Positions 27,950-36,217 of a DNA stretch of 45,993 nucleotides are shown here, in pieces (position 1 is the first letter of the stretch; each line of letters begins with the position of its first letter). Position numbers and translations under genes: made by a program. Source of the DNA: Desulfobacterales bacterium (GTDB lineage: Bacteria; Desulfobacterota; Desulfobacteria; Desulfobacterales; JARGFK01); assembly GCA_029211065.1 (NCBI GenBank), contig JARGFK010000028.1:1-45993 (forward strand). Reading direction: 5' to 3'. The notes below the pieces were generated by a model, which worked only from the letters and a program-made list of their open reading frames with translations, was not told the DNA's origin and searched no databases.

Positions 27950-28963
27950 ATGCTTGAAATCTGCACACAACTAAAAGAATATATGAACGAAAACCGGACA
28001 GATTCAAAAATCGATCCATTCCGGTTGACCCTGGCAAAGCACGGGTTAAAATTACTACGGGAAAAGACGCGAACGCTGCAGGTTAATGTCGGCCTTTTGT
28101 GCAATCAGACTTGCCAGCACTGCCATTTGGATGCAGGCCCTAATAAAATAGAAAATATGGATATAGACACGCTCAATAATGTGGCGGCATACGCCCACCG
28201 AAGCAAGTTTGAAGTCATCGACATCACCGGTGGCGCGCCTGAACTGAACCCCAATATATCGGAAATCGTAGCAAGACTTTCTCCCTTGGCGCCGAGAATT
28301 ATGTTGCGTTCCAACCTTTCTGCCTTGAACGACGGGAAAAGAGATGAACTGATGTCTCTGCTAAAGTCGAATGCCGTGGTAATTTTTGCCTCTTTCCCAT
28401 CATTGAATCTGGCCCAAACCGAGGCCCAGCGTGGCGCAGGAATTTTTAAGATGAGTATCGATGCATTGAGAAAACTGAATGCGCTTGGTTATGGCCGGGA
28501 AGGTAGCGGTCTGGAGCTGAATCTGGTTTCCAATCCGACCGGTGCTTTTCTTCCGCCCTCACAGTTTCAGACGGAAAAGCGGTTTAAGCAAGTGCTTGAA
28601 AAAAAATGGGGCGTTGTTTTCAATCAGCTTTTTACGTTTGCAAATGTTCCCCTGGGCAGATTTCGAAAATGGCTTGTCCACACTGGCAATCTTGACCGTT
28701 ACCTGCAAAAGCTGGCATATAATTTCAATCCTTGCGCCGTTGAGGGGGTTATGTGTCGAACGCTTGTTTCTGTTTCCTGGGATGGATATCTTTTTGATTG
28801 CGATTTTAATCTTGCCCGCGGTATGTATATGGCACAACGAAAAACGCACGTCTCTGAAATGTCCGGACCCCCTGTAATAGGAAACCCTATCGTGACAGCC
28901 GATCACTGTTATACCTGTGCGGCAGGGTCAGGTTTTACCTGAGGTGGAGCTATCGCGACCTGA
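27950..28963 (+). CDS. arsS: Arsenosugar biosynthesis radical SAM selenoprotein ArsS (Sec at TGA 28940-28942)
   Basis: The product has 337 residues when TGA 28940 is read as selenocysteine (residue 331); the true stop is TGA 28961-28963. The radical SAM cluster motif is CNQTCQHCHLDAGP at residues 51-64 (CxxxCxxC), followed by DITGGAPELNPN. The C-terminal region has NPCAVEGVMCRTLVSVSWDG, FDCDFNLARGM and the family ending HCYTCAAGSGFT-U-GGA, which corresponds to the GAGSSCGG-type ending where many relatives have Cys or Sec. ArsS acts in formation of arsenosugars from methylated arsenic and SAM. GGAG precedes ATG 27950. No arsM is in the window, and the usual AhpD-like partner upstream is truncated. 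Confidence 0.9.
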
Positions 28964-28972
28964 GTTCAGGTT
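28957..28972 (+). other. Candidate bacterial SECIS hairpin of arsS
   Basis: GACCTG (28957-28962) pairs with CAGGTT (28967-28972, one G-U) around loop AGTT. The loop starts 21 nt after the TGA and has G then U at positions 2-3, as in known bacterial SECIS loops. The hairpin spans the real stop codon, as expected when Sec lies a few residues from the C-terminus. Confidence 0.7.
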
Positions 28973-29003
28973 ACGGCATCATTTACACCTTAAAGGACAT
29001 AGC

Positions 29004-30466
29004 ATGGAAGCTGTTAAACAGTATAAAAACGACCGGTTTAAAATCGCTATAAGGCTTTTGTTCCGGTTCATCACAGCTGTTCTCATTCTATCGATGATCG
29101 CCTGTACAACCGCCTACAAGGTGCCGGATCTGAAGGGCTTATATAATAGCATGGTTCAGAATGAAAGCCCGTACCGAAACCCGGTGATACTTATTCCGGG
29201 TCTGCTTGGTTCCAAACTGGTCGATAAAGATACCGGCTCCGTGGTATGGGGCGCCTTTGGTTTAAATACGATAAGCCCGCGAACTGCCGAAGGTGCCCGA
29301 CTTATCGCCATTCCGATGTTTAAAGGGAAAAAGCTTGAGGAAATGTGCGATAATGTCGAATCTGCCGGGACCCTCGACAGAGTTCAGTTTAATTTTTTAG
29401 GTTATCCCCTGGAACAAACGACGTATGCAAATATTCTGAGGGTACTCGGTATTGGCGGATATCGAGACCAAAACCTCGGGGAAGCCGGTGTTATCGATTA
29501 CGGCAATCGCCATTTTACCTGTTTCCAGTTCGATTACGACTGGCGCCGGGATATTGTGGAAAGCGCTAAAAAGCTGGACGTCTTTATCAAGGAGAAAAAA
29601 AATACGTTCAACTTGAAATTGAAAAACGCTTCGGTATTAAAGATTATGATGTTAAATTTGATATTGTTGCCCATTCCATGGGCGGGCTTGTTGCTCGTTA
29701 TTATCTTAGGTACGGGAGTGAGGATTTACCACCTGACGGCAATATTCCGAAAATAACATGGGCCGGTAGCCGGCATGTGGAAAATTTGGTCATGATCGGC
29801 ACACCAAATGCCGGTTCTGTTGATATGTTCGTCAGTCTTGTTGATGGCTTCCGTCCGGCTTTATTATTACCATATTATCCGCCTGCGGTTTTGGGCACCA
29901 TGCCTTCTTTATATCAGTTATTACCGCGAAATCATCAAAAACCGGTGCTGGATGAAAACAAACTTCCGATAGAGGATATTCTCGACCCTGAACTTTGGAT
30001 ACAAAAAGGCTGGGGACTGGCAAATCCGAAACAGGACAGCGTATTAAGGTCGCTCTTTTACGATATCGAGAGCCATGAAAAAAGGCGAGAGCTCGCTCTC
30101 AATTTCCTGCACATGGCTTTAAGCCGTGCAAGACAATTTTCAGCTGCAATGGATATACCATCCAAACCACCCACTTCCCTTAGGATGCTGCTTGTGGCAG
30201 GTGATTCTGAAAAAACCAATAAAACGGTTCAATACGATTCAAAAGGAGGACTATCCGTCATTGAAACGGGACCCGGTGACGGAACCGTATTGCGCAGCAG
30301 TGCACTTGGTGATTGGCGCTCGGCCGACAACCAGCATAGCCGGTTAATATCCCCGATACAATGGAACCAAGTCCTTTTCCTGTTTTCAAATCACCTTGAT
30401 CTTACAAAGCAACCTGGATTTACGGACAACCTTTTATATTTTTTATTAGAAAGCCAGAAAGATTAA
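29004..30466 (+). pseudogene. LCAT-like alpha/beta-hydrolase lipoprotein, one frameshift near 29595-29602
   Basis: With one added base the gene encodes about 487 residues. A basic start and hydrophobic segment end in a lipobox (SMIAC, Cys near residue 34), so it is a predicted lipoprotein. NPVILIPGLLGSKLVDKDTG is the start of a lecithin:cholesterol acyltransferase-like lipase domain. The nucleophile elbow AHSMGGLVARYYLRYG lies after the break; the first frame instead runs into a nonsense hydrophobic tail ending at 29756. The break is in an A run (eight present, nine expected for KEKKKY). Later parts include VMIGTPNAGSVDMF and the region of the catalytic Asp/His (GDGTVLRSSALGD). It should act on lipids or esters in the envelope. 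It may be functional if the missing base is an error. Confidence 0.83.
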
Positions 30467-30488
30467 ATTTAATAGCTTCAAAGTAGAA

Positions 30489-31232
30489 TTGATAGGGAAA
30501 TTAACCATTTTCATATGGGCCGTAATGGCTTTTTTTTGCATTCATCCGGCCGTTCTTGCTGAATCCCCGCCTTCAATCGAGGTAGGCCGCTTTTCGAATG
30601 CGACAGCAGAAGATGCGCTGCCACTGCACTGGGAGATTTTTTCTTTCAAAGGCATTCAGCGGCATACAATCTATCGACTGGTCGAAGAAAACGGAATGGT
30701 CGTGCTCAAGGCAGATGCCGATGCATCGGCCTCCGGATTGATGCGAAAGATCCGAATAGATCCGAAAGAATATCCCATTATCCAATGGCGCTGGAAGGTG
30801 GCCAATGTTCTGAAGAAAGGAAACGTCTATCAAAAAGACGGGGACGACTACCCGGCCAGGATATATGTCGTTTTTGAATACGATCCAAGTCGGCTGAGCT
30901 TTTCTGAAAGGATTCAATACAAGGTCGCAAAAAAGCTTTATGGAGAATATCCCCCCTCGGCCACCATCAACTATATTTGGGCTTCCAGTGCACCGAAAGG
31001 ATTGTTTGTACCTAATCCTTACACAGAGCGGGCAATGATGGTGGTGATTGAAATCGGTGAGAAGCATTCGGGCACGTGGATCAGCGAGAGACGAAATATT
31101 TATGAGGATTTTCTGAAATCTTTCAATAGTGAGCCGCCCATGATTTCCTCTGTGGCGATCATGACTGACACGGACAATACCGGTGAATCCGCCACCGCTT
31201 ATTATGGAAACATTCTGTTCAGCAAGGAATGA
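30489..31232 (+). CDS. Exported DUF3047 domain protein
   Basis: The product has about 247 residues from TTG 30489, with a signal peptide (hydrophobic stretch, then AVLAESP). The DUF3047 pattern is visible: HWEIFSFKGIQRHTIYRLVE, IQWRWKVANVLKKGN, DDYPARIYVVFEY, INYIWASSAPKG and NIYEDFLKSF. The domain resembles carbohydrate-binding beta-sandwiches, but its function is unknown. No ATG fits upstream of the signal peptide; the TTG is chosen because it includes the full signal sequence. It follows the lipase gene by 22 nt, so the two are probably one transcript. Confidence 0.87.
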   Translation: MIGKLTIFIWAVMAFFCIHPAVLAESPPSIEVGRFSNATAEDALPLHWEIFSFKGIQRHTIYRLVEENGMVVLKADADASASGLMRKIRIDPKEYPIIQWRWKVANVLKKGNVYQKDGDDYPARIYVVFEYDPSRLSFSERIQYKVAKKLYGEYPPSATINYIWASSAPKGLFVPNPYTERAMMVVIEIGEKHSGTWISERRNIYEDFLKSFNSEPPMISSVAIMTDTDNTGESATAYYGNILFSKE

Positions 31233-31664
31233 AATTCGTCTAACCAATTTTCAGGATATTTTCACCATGAGACACACCTGATTGGTAGTTACTGAGGCAA
31301 AAAGACAATTTCAGGCTGCGCACCCAAAAGAAAAGTTTTGATGATGTCATTTCTCCATCATTGCTTTAGGGAAACCAAAAAATTCAAGATGTCTTGCCTG
31401 AATCAATTCCCGCTTGTGATAGAATTTTACAAACGATTTGTTTCCGAAATTGAAATTATTTTCACGCAAAAAATATGAGGATATCAGGGAAGTCCTGGAT
31501 TCCCGATATCATTCAAACACCTAAAGATATCTGTCTGCTGAAAACCCGTAGATATGTCTGACATAAAATGAAGATTTTTATGTTAAAATATGATTTTGCT
31601 GACTGTTTGAAAATAAAAAACCCATCCGTGGCAAATTCTGTGGGACAGTGGTATAGATAGGAAC
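31233..31664. other. Gene-free region with an inverted repeat
   Basis: The 430-bp gap has frequent stops in all frames. At 31480-31510, GATATC-A-GGGAA pairs with TTCCC-GATATC around an 8-nt loop, a strong hairpin without a T tract. The remainder is AT-rich. It may be debris linked to the broken genes directly downstream. Confidence 0.4.
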
Positions 31665-31897
31665 ATGATAAAAAACGCATCCATATTGGTAAAATTCGAA
31701 GATGATCTCATCAGGAATCAAACGCTGAGATCAACAGAACAGTCTCTTCAGCTTTTAACTGCGATGTGGAATGAAGAGGTTACCTCGGCGTCCTGCCTCC
31801 CTCAGACCCATGGGAAGGCATGCATGTAGATATCCGGATTGCGGGGATACTGAATTCATGTTCGAAAAAATCCTTGCCCGATTGGGCGCAACGCTGA
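31665..31897 (+). pseudogene. Partner gene of a nucleotidyltransferase-type toxin/antitoxin-like pair, frameshifted
   Basis: With one added C near 31783 the gene would encode about 77 residues: ILVKFEDDLIRNQTLRSTEQ, then VTLGVLPPSDPWEGMHVDIR, and IAGILNSCSKKSLPDWAQR before TGA 31895-31897. It resembles the small proteins found directly before MNT-like nucleotidyltransferase genes. As written, the frame ends at a TAG after residue 54. The restored stop overlaps the next gene's start (31858), typical of a coupled pair. Role in defence or toxin control is inferred only from this family habit. Confidence 0.6.
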
Positions 31898-31968
31898 ACG
31901 AAAGCAACCTGCCTTACATGATCATCGGCGGACAGGCCGTTCTTCTTTCCAGAGCTCTTTTAACATAG
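31858..31968 (+). pseudogene. Truncated nucleotidyltransferase (N-terminal ~36 residues)
   Basis: The sequence MFEKILARLGATLNESNLPY followed by MIIGGQAVLL is the start of an AbiEii/MNT-like nucleotidyltransferase, where GG-x-A begins the nucleotide site. After GQAVLL the frame becomes SRALLT and stops at TAG 31966-31968, so the fold and catalytic aspartates are missing. The loss coincides with the 3' end of the minus-strand gene at 31960, pointing to a rearrangement junction. Confidence 0.7.
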
Positions 31969-32553
31969 CTCGGCTTGAAGAAATAAGTCCCCCTGCCGGG
32001 GGATTGAGGCAAGCGTGTGCGGGTCGATCGTTTTCCCGTCAAGCCGAGCCGACCTGATATGCGCCTGGAACGCTTCAGTATGTTTGTTCGCAAACCAGAT
32101 AAAGTTCGAGTCCTGAATCCGGATCCCCTTATTAAGTAAGTTTCCCCCCAAATCTTTTGCAATCACATTAAAAAATTTTACCGTTACTTTGGTTCGTTGA
32201 TCGGACTCGCATGCCGTGCCGGTCCGGCAGGTGATCTGGTTGCGCATGGCGGCAAATCGACCGCCTTTCCGAAGCGTCGCACCCGCCAGCCCCGGCATGG
32301 CGGCGGAAAGGGCCACGGTAGAGTTCTCTTGAATAAGCGCCGTATCAATATCATCCACTGGATTATGATCCAAAAAAATCGTCTGGACTCTATCTGCCAG
32401 GTATTGCCCGTCGAGACCCAATCCCCCGCAGATAAAATCCCGGAGACTGCATCCCACAGACGTTTCCACTAAAAACCCCTGTTCGAGTAGTTGAAAGAAT
32501 TTTGGCAACAGTTCGGCTGAAACCGTTAAAGACAGATTGTTAATTGGATTCAT
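31960..32553 (-). CDS. Conserved protein of unknown function
   Basis: From ATG 32553 the product has 197 residues (an in-frame ATG at 32577 is also possible). I cannot name a family. Visible parts are a start that looks like a small alpha/beta domain (LSLTVSAELLPKFFQLLEQG, VGCSLRDFICGGLG), IFLDHNPVDDIDTALIQENS, and a glycine-rich patch LSAAMPGLAGATLRKGGRF. The central part recalls ubiquitin-like or MoaD-like small domains, but weakly. I have an impression of similar proteins in other Deltaproteobacteria. Codon use looks protein-like, so it is probably real. Confidence 0.62.
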   Translation of the reverse strand: MNPINNLSLTVSAELLPKFFQLLEQGFLVETSVGCSLRDFICGGLGLDGQYLADRVQTIFLDHNPVDDIDTALIQENSTVALSAAMPGLAGATLRKGGRFAAMRNQITCRTGTACESDQRTKVTVKFFNVIAKDLGGNLLNKGIRIQDSNFIWFANKHTEAFQAHIRSARLDGKTIDPHTLASIPRQGDLFLQAELC

Positions 32554-32591
32554 GGCTGGAGTTAATCCCCCCCTCACCTAACCTCTCCCCA

Positions 32592-32767
32592 CCAGGGGGC
32601 TGTGTCGTAATTGTAAAAGCCAGCGTTCCAAGAATTTTCGTCATTCCGGGCTTGACCCGGAATCCAGAATATTTTCAAGTTGATGTTCACCTGGATGCCG
32701 GATCAGGTCCGGCATGACATGGAGAAAAAGAACCCATTATAACAATTACGACACAGTCTCCAGGGGG
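32592..32767. mobile_element. MITE-like element with 15-bp terminal inverted repeats
   Basis: CTGTGTCGTAATTGT (32600-32614) is perfectly inverted as ACAATTACGACACAG (32742-32756). CCAGGGGG flanks both ends (32592-32599 and 32760-32767), as a likely target duplication, with three extra bases on the right. The 157-bp core has no ORF but holds two palindromes: ATTCCGGG/CCCGGAAT and GCCGGA/TCCGGC. This fits a small non-autonomous element inserted in a C/G-rich repeat tract. Confidence 0.6.
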
Positions 32768-32769
32768 AG

Positions 32770-32900
32770 AGGAATTACAGATCATGGATTCCCGCCGCAG
32801 TTTATCCCGCACTTGATGCGGGGCGGGAATGACAAAATGAGACCATATGCTCACCGGGAATGCCCTTCACCAGTAATTATTTGGCACCATTTGAAAATAT
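32770..32900. repeat. Palindromic intergenic repeat debris
   Basis: The stretch ATTCCCGCC...GGCGGGAAT-like with CCCGCACTTGATGCGGG (around 32808-32824) resembles the short palindromic intergenic repeats that are frequent in deltaproteobacterial genomes. No gene is seen. Other copies outside the window would be needed to define the unit. Confidence 0.4.
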
Positions 32901-32926
32901 ATAGGGGCCCCTTTTGGGACCCCTAT
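32901..32926 (-). terminator. Terminator-like hairpin after the AOR gene
   Basis: ATAGGGG-C-CCC and GGG-A-CCCCTAT pair around a TTTT loop, giving a ten-plus base-pair stem 22 nt beyond the AOR stop on the minus strand. An AT-rich stretch (ATATATTTTC) follows in the direction of transcription. It is a plausible end of the catabolic operon. Confidence 0.6.
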
Positions 32927-32947
32927 CCACATCACAGCGGCCAGCAT

Positions 32948-34690
32948 CTAAAAGTTAAATACCTCGTCCAACTCTTTATCGGTTACCCCGAAGGTAATGT
33001 TATGGGGCGGCAGTTTCTCATTCAGGAAGTATGCAGGCAGGCGGTCATGTTCCGACGTCAAGCCGGCTTTTTTGTTGAATTCGCGTTCCATTGTTAACAC
33101 CTTCTTGCCCAGAGCGGCAACGCCGTCTGCAGTGAGACTCAGCCCGTAAAAGGCATTGAGCATATCGAGGAACGCCTGGAAGGTCTCCGGCTGGTCCGCT
33201 ACAGCAAACGCAATAAATATGCACATGCCGGTGGAATCAACGGCCGCCGTGGTAATCTGCAGGTTCCGGGAAAGCTCCACCTGCCCCGCCGGTTTGAGTG
33301 GATCCACACTACCGCCGATGCCCAGGATATTCGTCATCACCGCATAACCGGCGGTGTGGTCGGCCCCCATTGTGCTGGTGGCGTAAGTAACGCCGATTCC
33401 CTGGACCGTTCGGGGGTCGTAGGCCGGCATCGCTTGTCCCTTCACCACCGGGATCCTTTCTACCCCGAACACCTTTCCGGTAACCGCCGCGCCACTGCCC
33501 AGGATTCTGCCCAGGGGTGTGCCCTTTCCGACTTCTTTCACCAGGTTGATGGCTGCATTGGCGTCGCCGAATTTGGCAACACCCGCATCCATGGCCACAG
33601 CGATGGTGGCGCCCATTTCGATGGTATCCAGACCGAAGTCGTCGTCCAGGCGGTCCAATTGCGCAATGGCGTCCAAATCATCGATGCCGCAGTTGCCGCC
33701 ATGGGCCCAGACAGTCTCGTATTCGGGCTGTTTGGTCAAATAGTTTCCGTTTTTATCGTAAAAGGTTCCAGAGCAGCGTATGACACAGCCCCGGTGGCAG
33801 CCGTGGGTGGCAGACCCTTCTCCGCCCCGTTCGTTCTCAAGCTGCGCCTGGGTCTCCCCGCTGATTTTGGAGGCGCCTTCAAAAGTCCCGGTTTTAAAAT
33901 TCCGGGTGGGGTATCCCCCTGCCTCGCTGATCACGTTGGTCAAAACATTGGTCCCGTATGCCGGAAGCCCCTGGCCGGTTACCGGATGCTTCTTCAGACC
34001 GGCCACAAAGGCCTTGTTGGATTCCTTGAATTTTTCGGGATCTTTTGGCGCCCGCATTTTCATGCCGGCATCGTCTAAAACGATCACCTTGATGTTTTTG
34101 GATCCCATGACAGCGCCGACGCCGCCTCGTCCGGCATGGCGTGTCGGCCGCAGCTCCATGTCGGTAAAAGCGACCGAAGCACCCGCCATTTTCATCTCCC
34201 CGGCCGGGCCGATCGAGATACAGGCGATTTTATCGCCATGAGCGGATTTCATTTTAGCGACCAGATCATAGTTGCCCAGCATTTTCAGGCTGTTGTCCGC
34301 CGTAATTTTTACGCCGTCCTTGTTGATGAAGACCTTGTAAAGGGTATCGTCGGCTGGTTTTCCTTCCAAGACTATGGCGGCATACCCCAACCGTGCCAAG
34401 ACTTGGGCGCCCTGCCCGCCGGAGTTGGCTTCCTTGATGCCGCCGGTAAGGGGACTCTTGCAGCCAACGGAGATACGACCCGACATGGCCGCAGTCGACC
34501 CGCTTAATAGACCCGGAGCGATAACGATTTTGTTGTCGCCGCCCAAGGGGTGACAATCCGGCGGAACTTCTTTTGAGACGATCCCGGATGTCAGGGCGCG
34601 TCCGCCCAGACCGGCATAGTCTCCAATCGGCTGAGTGTTTGCCTTGGGTCCACCTTTTGCGCCCACATCAATTCGCAGTATCTTATCCAT
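32948..34690 (-). CDS. Tungsten-containing aldehyde:ferredoxin oxidoreductase family protein
   Basis: The product has 580 residues. The N-terminal domain reads LRIDVGAKGG, then GDYAGLGGRALTSGI, IAPGLLSGSTAAMSGRISVG and MELRPTRHAGRGGVGAVMGS, all AOR-family hallmarks for pterin binding. The [4Fe-4S] ligands are in HGCHRGCVIRC, with a distant cysteine in DSTGMCIF. These enzymes oxidise aldehydes to acids with ferredoxin, using a tungsto-bispterin. AAGGAGGG precedes ATG 34690. It is the last gene of the LacI-controlled run; a 337-bp gap to the alcohol dehydrogenase gene suggests it may also have its own promoter. The pairing with an alcohol dehydrogenase suggests alcohol-to-aldehyde-to-acid chemistry, which is inference. 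Confidence 0.93.
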   Translation of the reverse strand: MDKILRIDVGAKGGPKANTQPIGDYAGLGGRALTSGIVSKEVPPDCHPLGGDNKIVIAPGLLSGSTAAMSGRISVGCKSPLTGGIKEANSGGQGAQVLARLGYAAIVLEGKPADDTLYKVFINKDGVKITADNSLKMLGNYDLVAKMKSAHGDKIACISIGPAGEMKMAGASVAFTDMELRPTRHAGRGGVGAVMGSKNIKVIVLDDAGMKMRAPKDPEKFKESNKAFVAGLKKHPVTGQGLPAYGTNVLTNVISEAGGYPTRNFKTGTFEGASKISGETQAQLENERGGEGSATHGCHRGCVIRCSGTFYDKNGNYLTKQPEYETVWAHGGNCGIDDLDAIAQLDRLDDDFGLDTIEMGATIAVAMDAGVAKFGDANAAINLVKEVGKGTPLGRILGSGAAVTGKVFGVERIPVVKGQAMPAYDPRTVQGIGVTYATSTMGADHTAGYAVMTNILGIGGSVDPLKPAGQVELSRNLQITTAAVDSTGMCIFIAFAVADQPETFQAFLDMLNAFYGLSLTADGVAALGKKVLTMEREFNKKAGLTSEHDRLPAYFLNEKLPPHNITFGVTDKELDEVFNF

Positions 34691-35027
34691 CGGTACCCTC
34701 CTTTCTTATTGTTTAAAACATTTTGAATTATCAACCGGGTTATACAAATTTTTTATCAATGCCATTTTCCGTCGATCATTATGGTCACCACACTTCAAAT
34801 TCAGTCTGAATAGTCCATGAATTTGAAACCATTGATACCTGCTGTGTCAGCTGATGTGTATTCATAGAAATTAACAAATGGGAGGAATTTCAGATTAACA
34901 GCATCCGAACATGTTCCGGGATCATATTCCGCATCCGCGTGAAATGGAAAAAGATAGGTTTATGCCGTTTAACCTCTGAGACAATTGTTTTTTTTGATAT
35001 CTGTATTCTCAACAAAAGTCAAGCCGG
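34691..35027. promoter_or_regulatory. Gap upstream of the AOR gene
   Basis: This 337-bp AT-rich stretch lies before the minus-strand AOR gene. It contains no ORF that I trust and no copy of the LacI operator. It is long enough for a separate AOR promoter. No clear -35/-10 pair was identified. Confidence 0.35.
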
Positions 35028-36149
35028 TTATTTCATTTTTACGACCACCTTGATGGCGTCTTCGATTCTTTCGCGCGCGTATTTGACGGCGGTGGGAATC
35101 TCTTTAAACTTAAACGTGTGGGTATGCATAAGGGTGGCGTCAAACCGGCGCTGCTCCATGAAGGCCATGGCCCGGTGGGTCGCACTTCGGCCTTCGCCGC
35201 GGATGCCGTAGACATATATGTTGTTACGCACCAGATAGGCAAGATCCACCGGCACCGGTTCATGGGGAAACGCGGCCAGACAGACTCGGCCGCCGCGGTT
35301 TACCATCTGGGCGGCTTCATTCAGGGCGTTCGGAGCGCCGGAGCACTCCATCACATAATGGACACCTTTGCCGCCGGTAATGCGCTTGACCGCTTCAACC
35401 GGATTTTCCTTGCGCACATTGACCACAAAATCAGCTCCCAGCTTTTTACCCAGCTTCAGGCGGCTGTCTCGGGTCCCGGTCAGAACCACCGGCTGGGCAC
35501 CCAGCGCCTTGCCGACTGCAACGGCCATCAGTCCGATGGGTCCCGGCCCTGTTACGACCAGGCCTTTACCGGCAATCACCCCGCCCATGGCATCGAGGCC
35601 ATACATGGCGGTGCCGGCGGTGACCACCAGGGTGGCCTCTTCATCGCTCATCTGATCGGGAACATGGACCAGGGTATTGATACTGTTGACGGCGTATTCG
35701 GCAAAGGCCCCGTCCGTGGTAAACCCGTTGGCCCGGTGGCCCTTGTTTTTATCCCCGTAGTTCATGCCGTAATTTAAACAGGATGTGTACATCCCCTCCC
35801 GGCATCTTTCACAGCGGCCGCAGCCGGCATGGATTTCCACGGTGACGCGCTCGCCCGGCTGAAATTCATCAACCCCGGGGCCCGGCTTCACCACCGTGCC
35901 CATATATTCATGTCCCGGGGTAAAATTCTTGTTAAACGGCATTCCGCCCTCAATCATGGCCGGCAGGCCGTTTGCGAAAATCTCCAGGTCGGTCCCGCAG
36001 ATGGCCACCGCATCAACCTTCACCAGGACTTCAGCAGGGCCCGGTTCAGGCACCGGTTTCTGGGTCAGTTTCAGCTCGTTGGGATCACCCAGCACCCAGG
36101 CTTTCATGGTTTTTGGAATTTTAAAACTTTTGCCACGACTCTTATTTTG
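35028..36149 (-). CDS. Zinc-dependent alcohol/polyol dehydrogenase (MDR family)
   Basis: The product has 373 residues from ATG 36149, chosen because GAGGAG precedes it (an earlier in-frame ATG is at 36206). The catalytic zinc ligands are in AICGTDLEIF and TPGHEYMGTV. The structural zinc site is CGRCERCREGMYTSC. The NAD fold is VTGPGPIGLMAVAVGKALGA. It resembles threonine/sorbitol dehydrogenase-type enzymes. Within this operon it is a candidate for oxidising a polyol or sugar-acid hydroxyl, possibly like the Thermotoga inositol enzyme IolM, though no specific similarity was tested. Confidence 0.92.
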   Translation of the reverse strand, partial: QNKSRGKSFKIPKTMKAWVLGDPNELKLTQKPVPEPGPAEVLVKVDAVAICGTDLEIFANGLPAMIEGGMPFNKNFTPGHEYMGTVVKPGPGVDEFQPGERVTVEIHAGCGRCERCREGMYTSCLNYGMNYGDKNKGHRANGFTTDGAFAEYAVNSINTLVHVPDQMSDEEATLVVTAGTAMYGLDAMGGVIAGKGLVVTGPGPIGLMAVAVGKALGAQPVVLTGTRDSRLKLGKKLGADFVVNVRKENPVEAVKRITGGKGVHYVMECSGAPNALNEAAQMVNRGGRVCLAAFPHEPVPVDLAYLVRNNIYVYGIRGEGRSATHRAMAFMEQRRFDATLMHTHTFKFKEIPTAVKYARERIEDAIKVVVKMK

Positions 36150-36217
36150 CATGTTTGCTCCTCTTTTCATCTTAAAATTTTCGTCGCCTGAATTTTGGCA
36201 CTTCATTTGTCAGAATT

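Noticed and set aside
32592-32900. CRISPR array
   Set aside because: The palindromes differ from each other and are not regularly spaced with unique spacers; they fit a MITE-like element and intergenic repeats.
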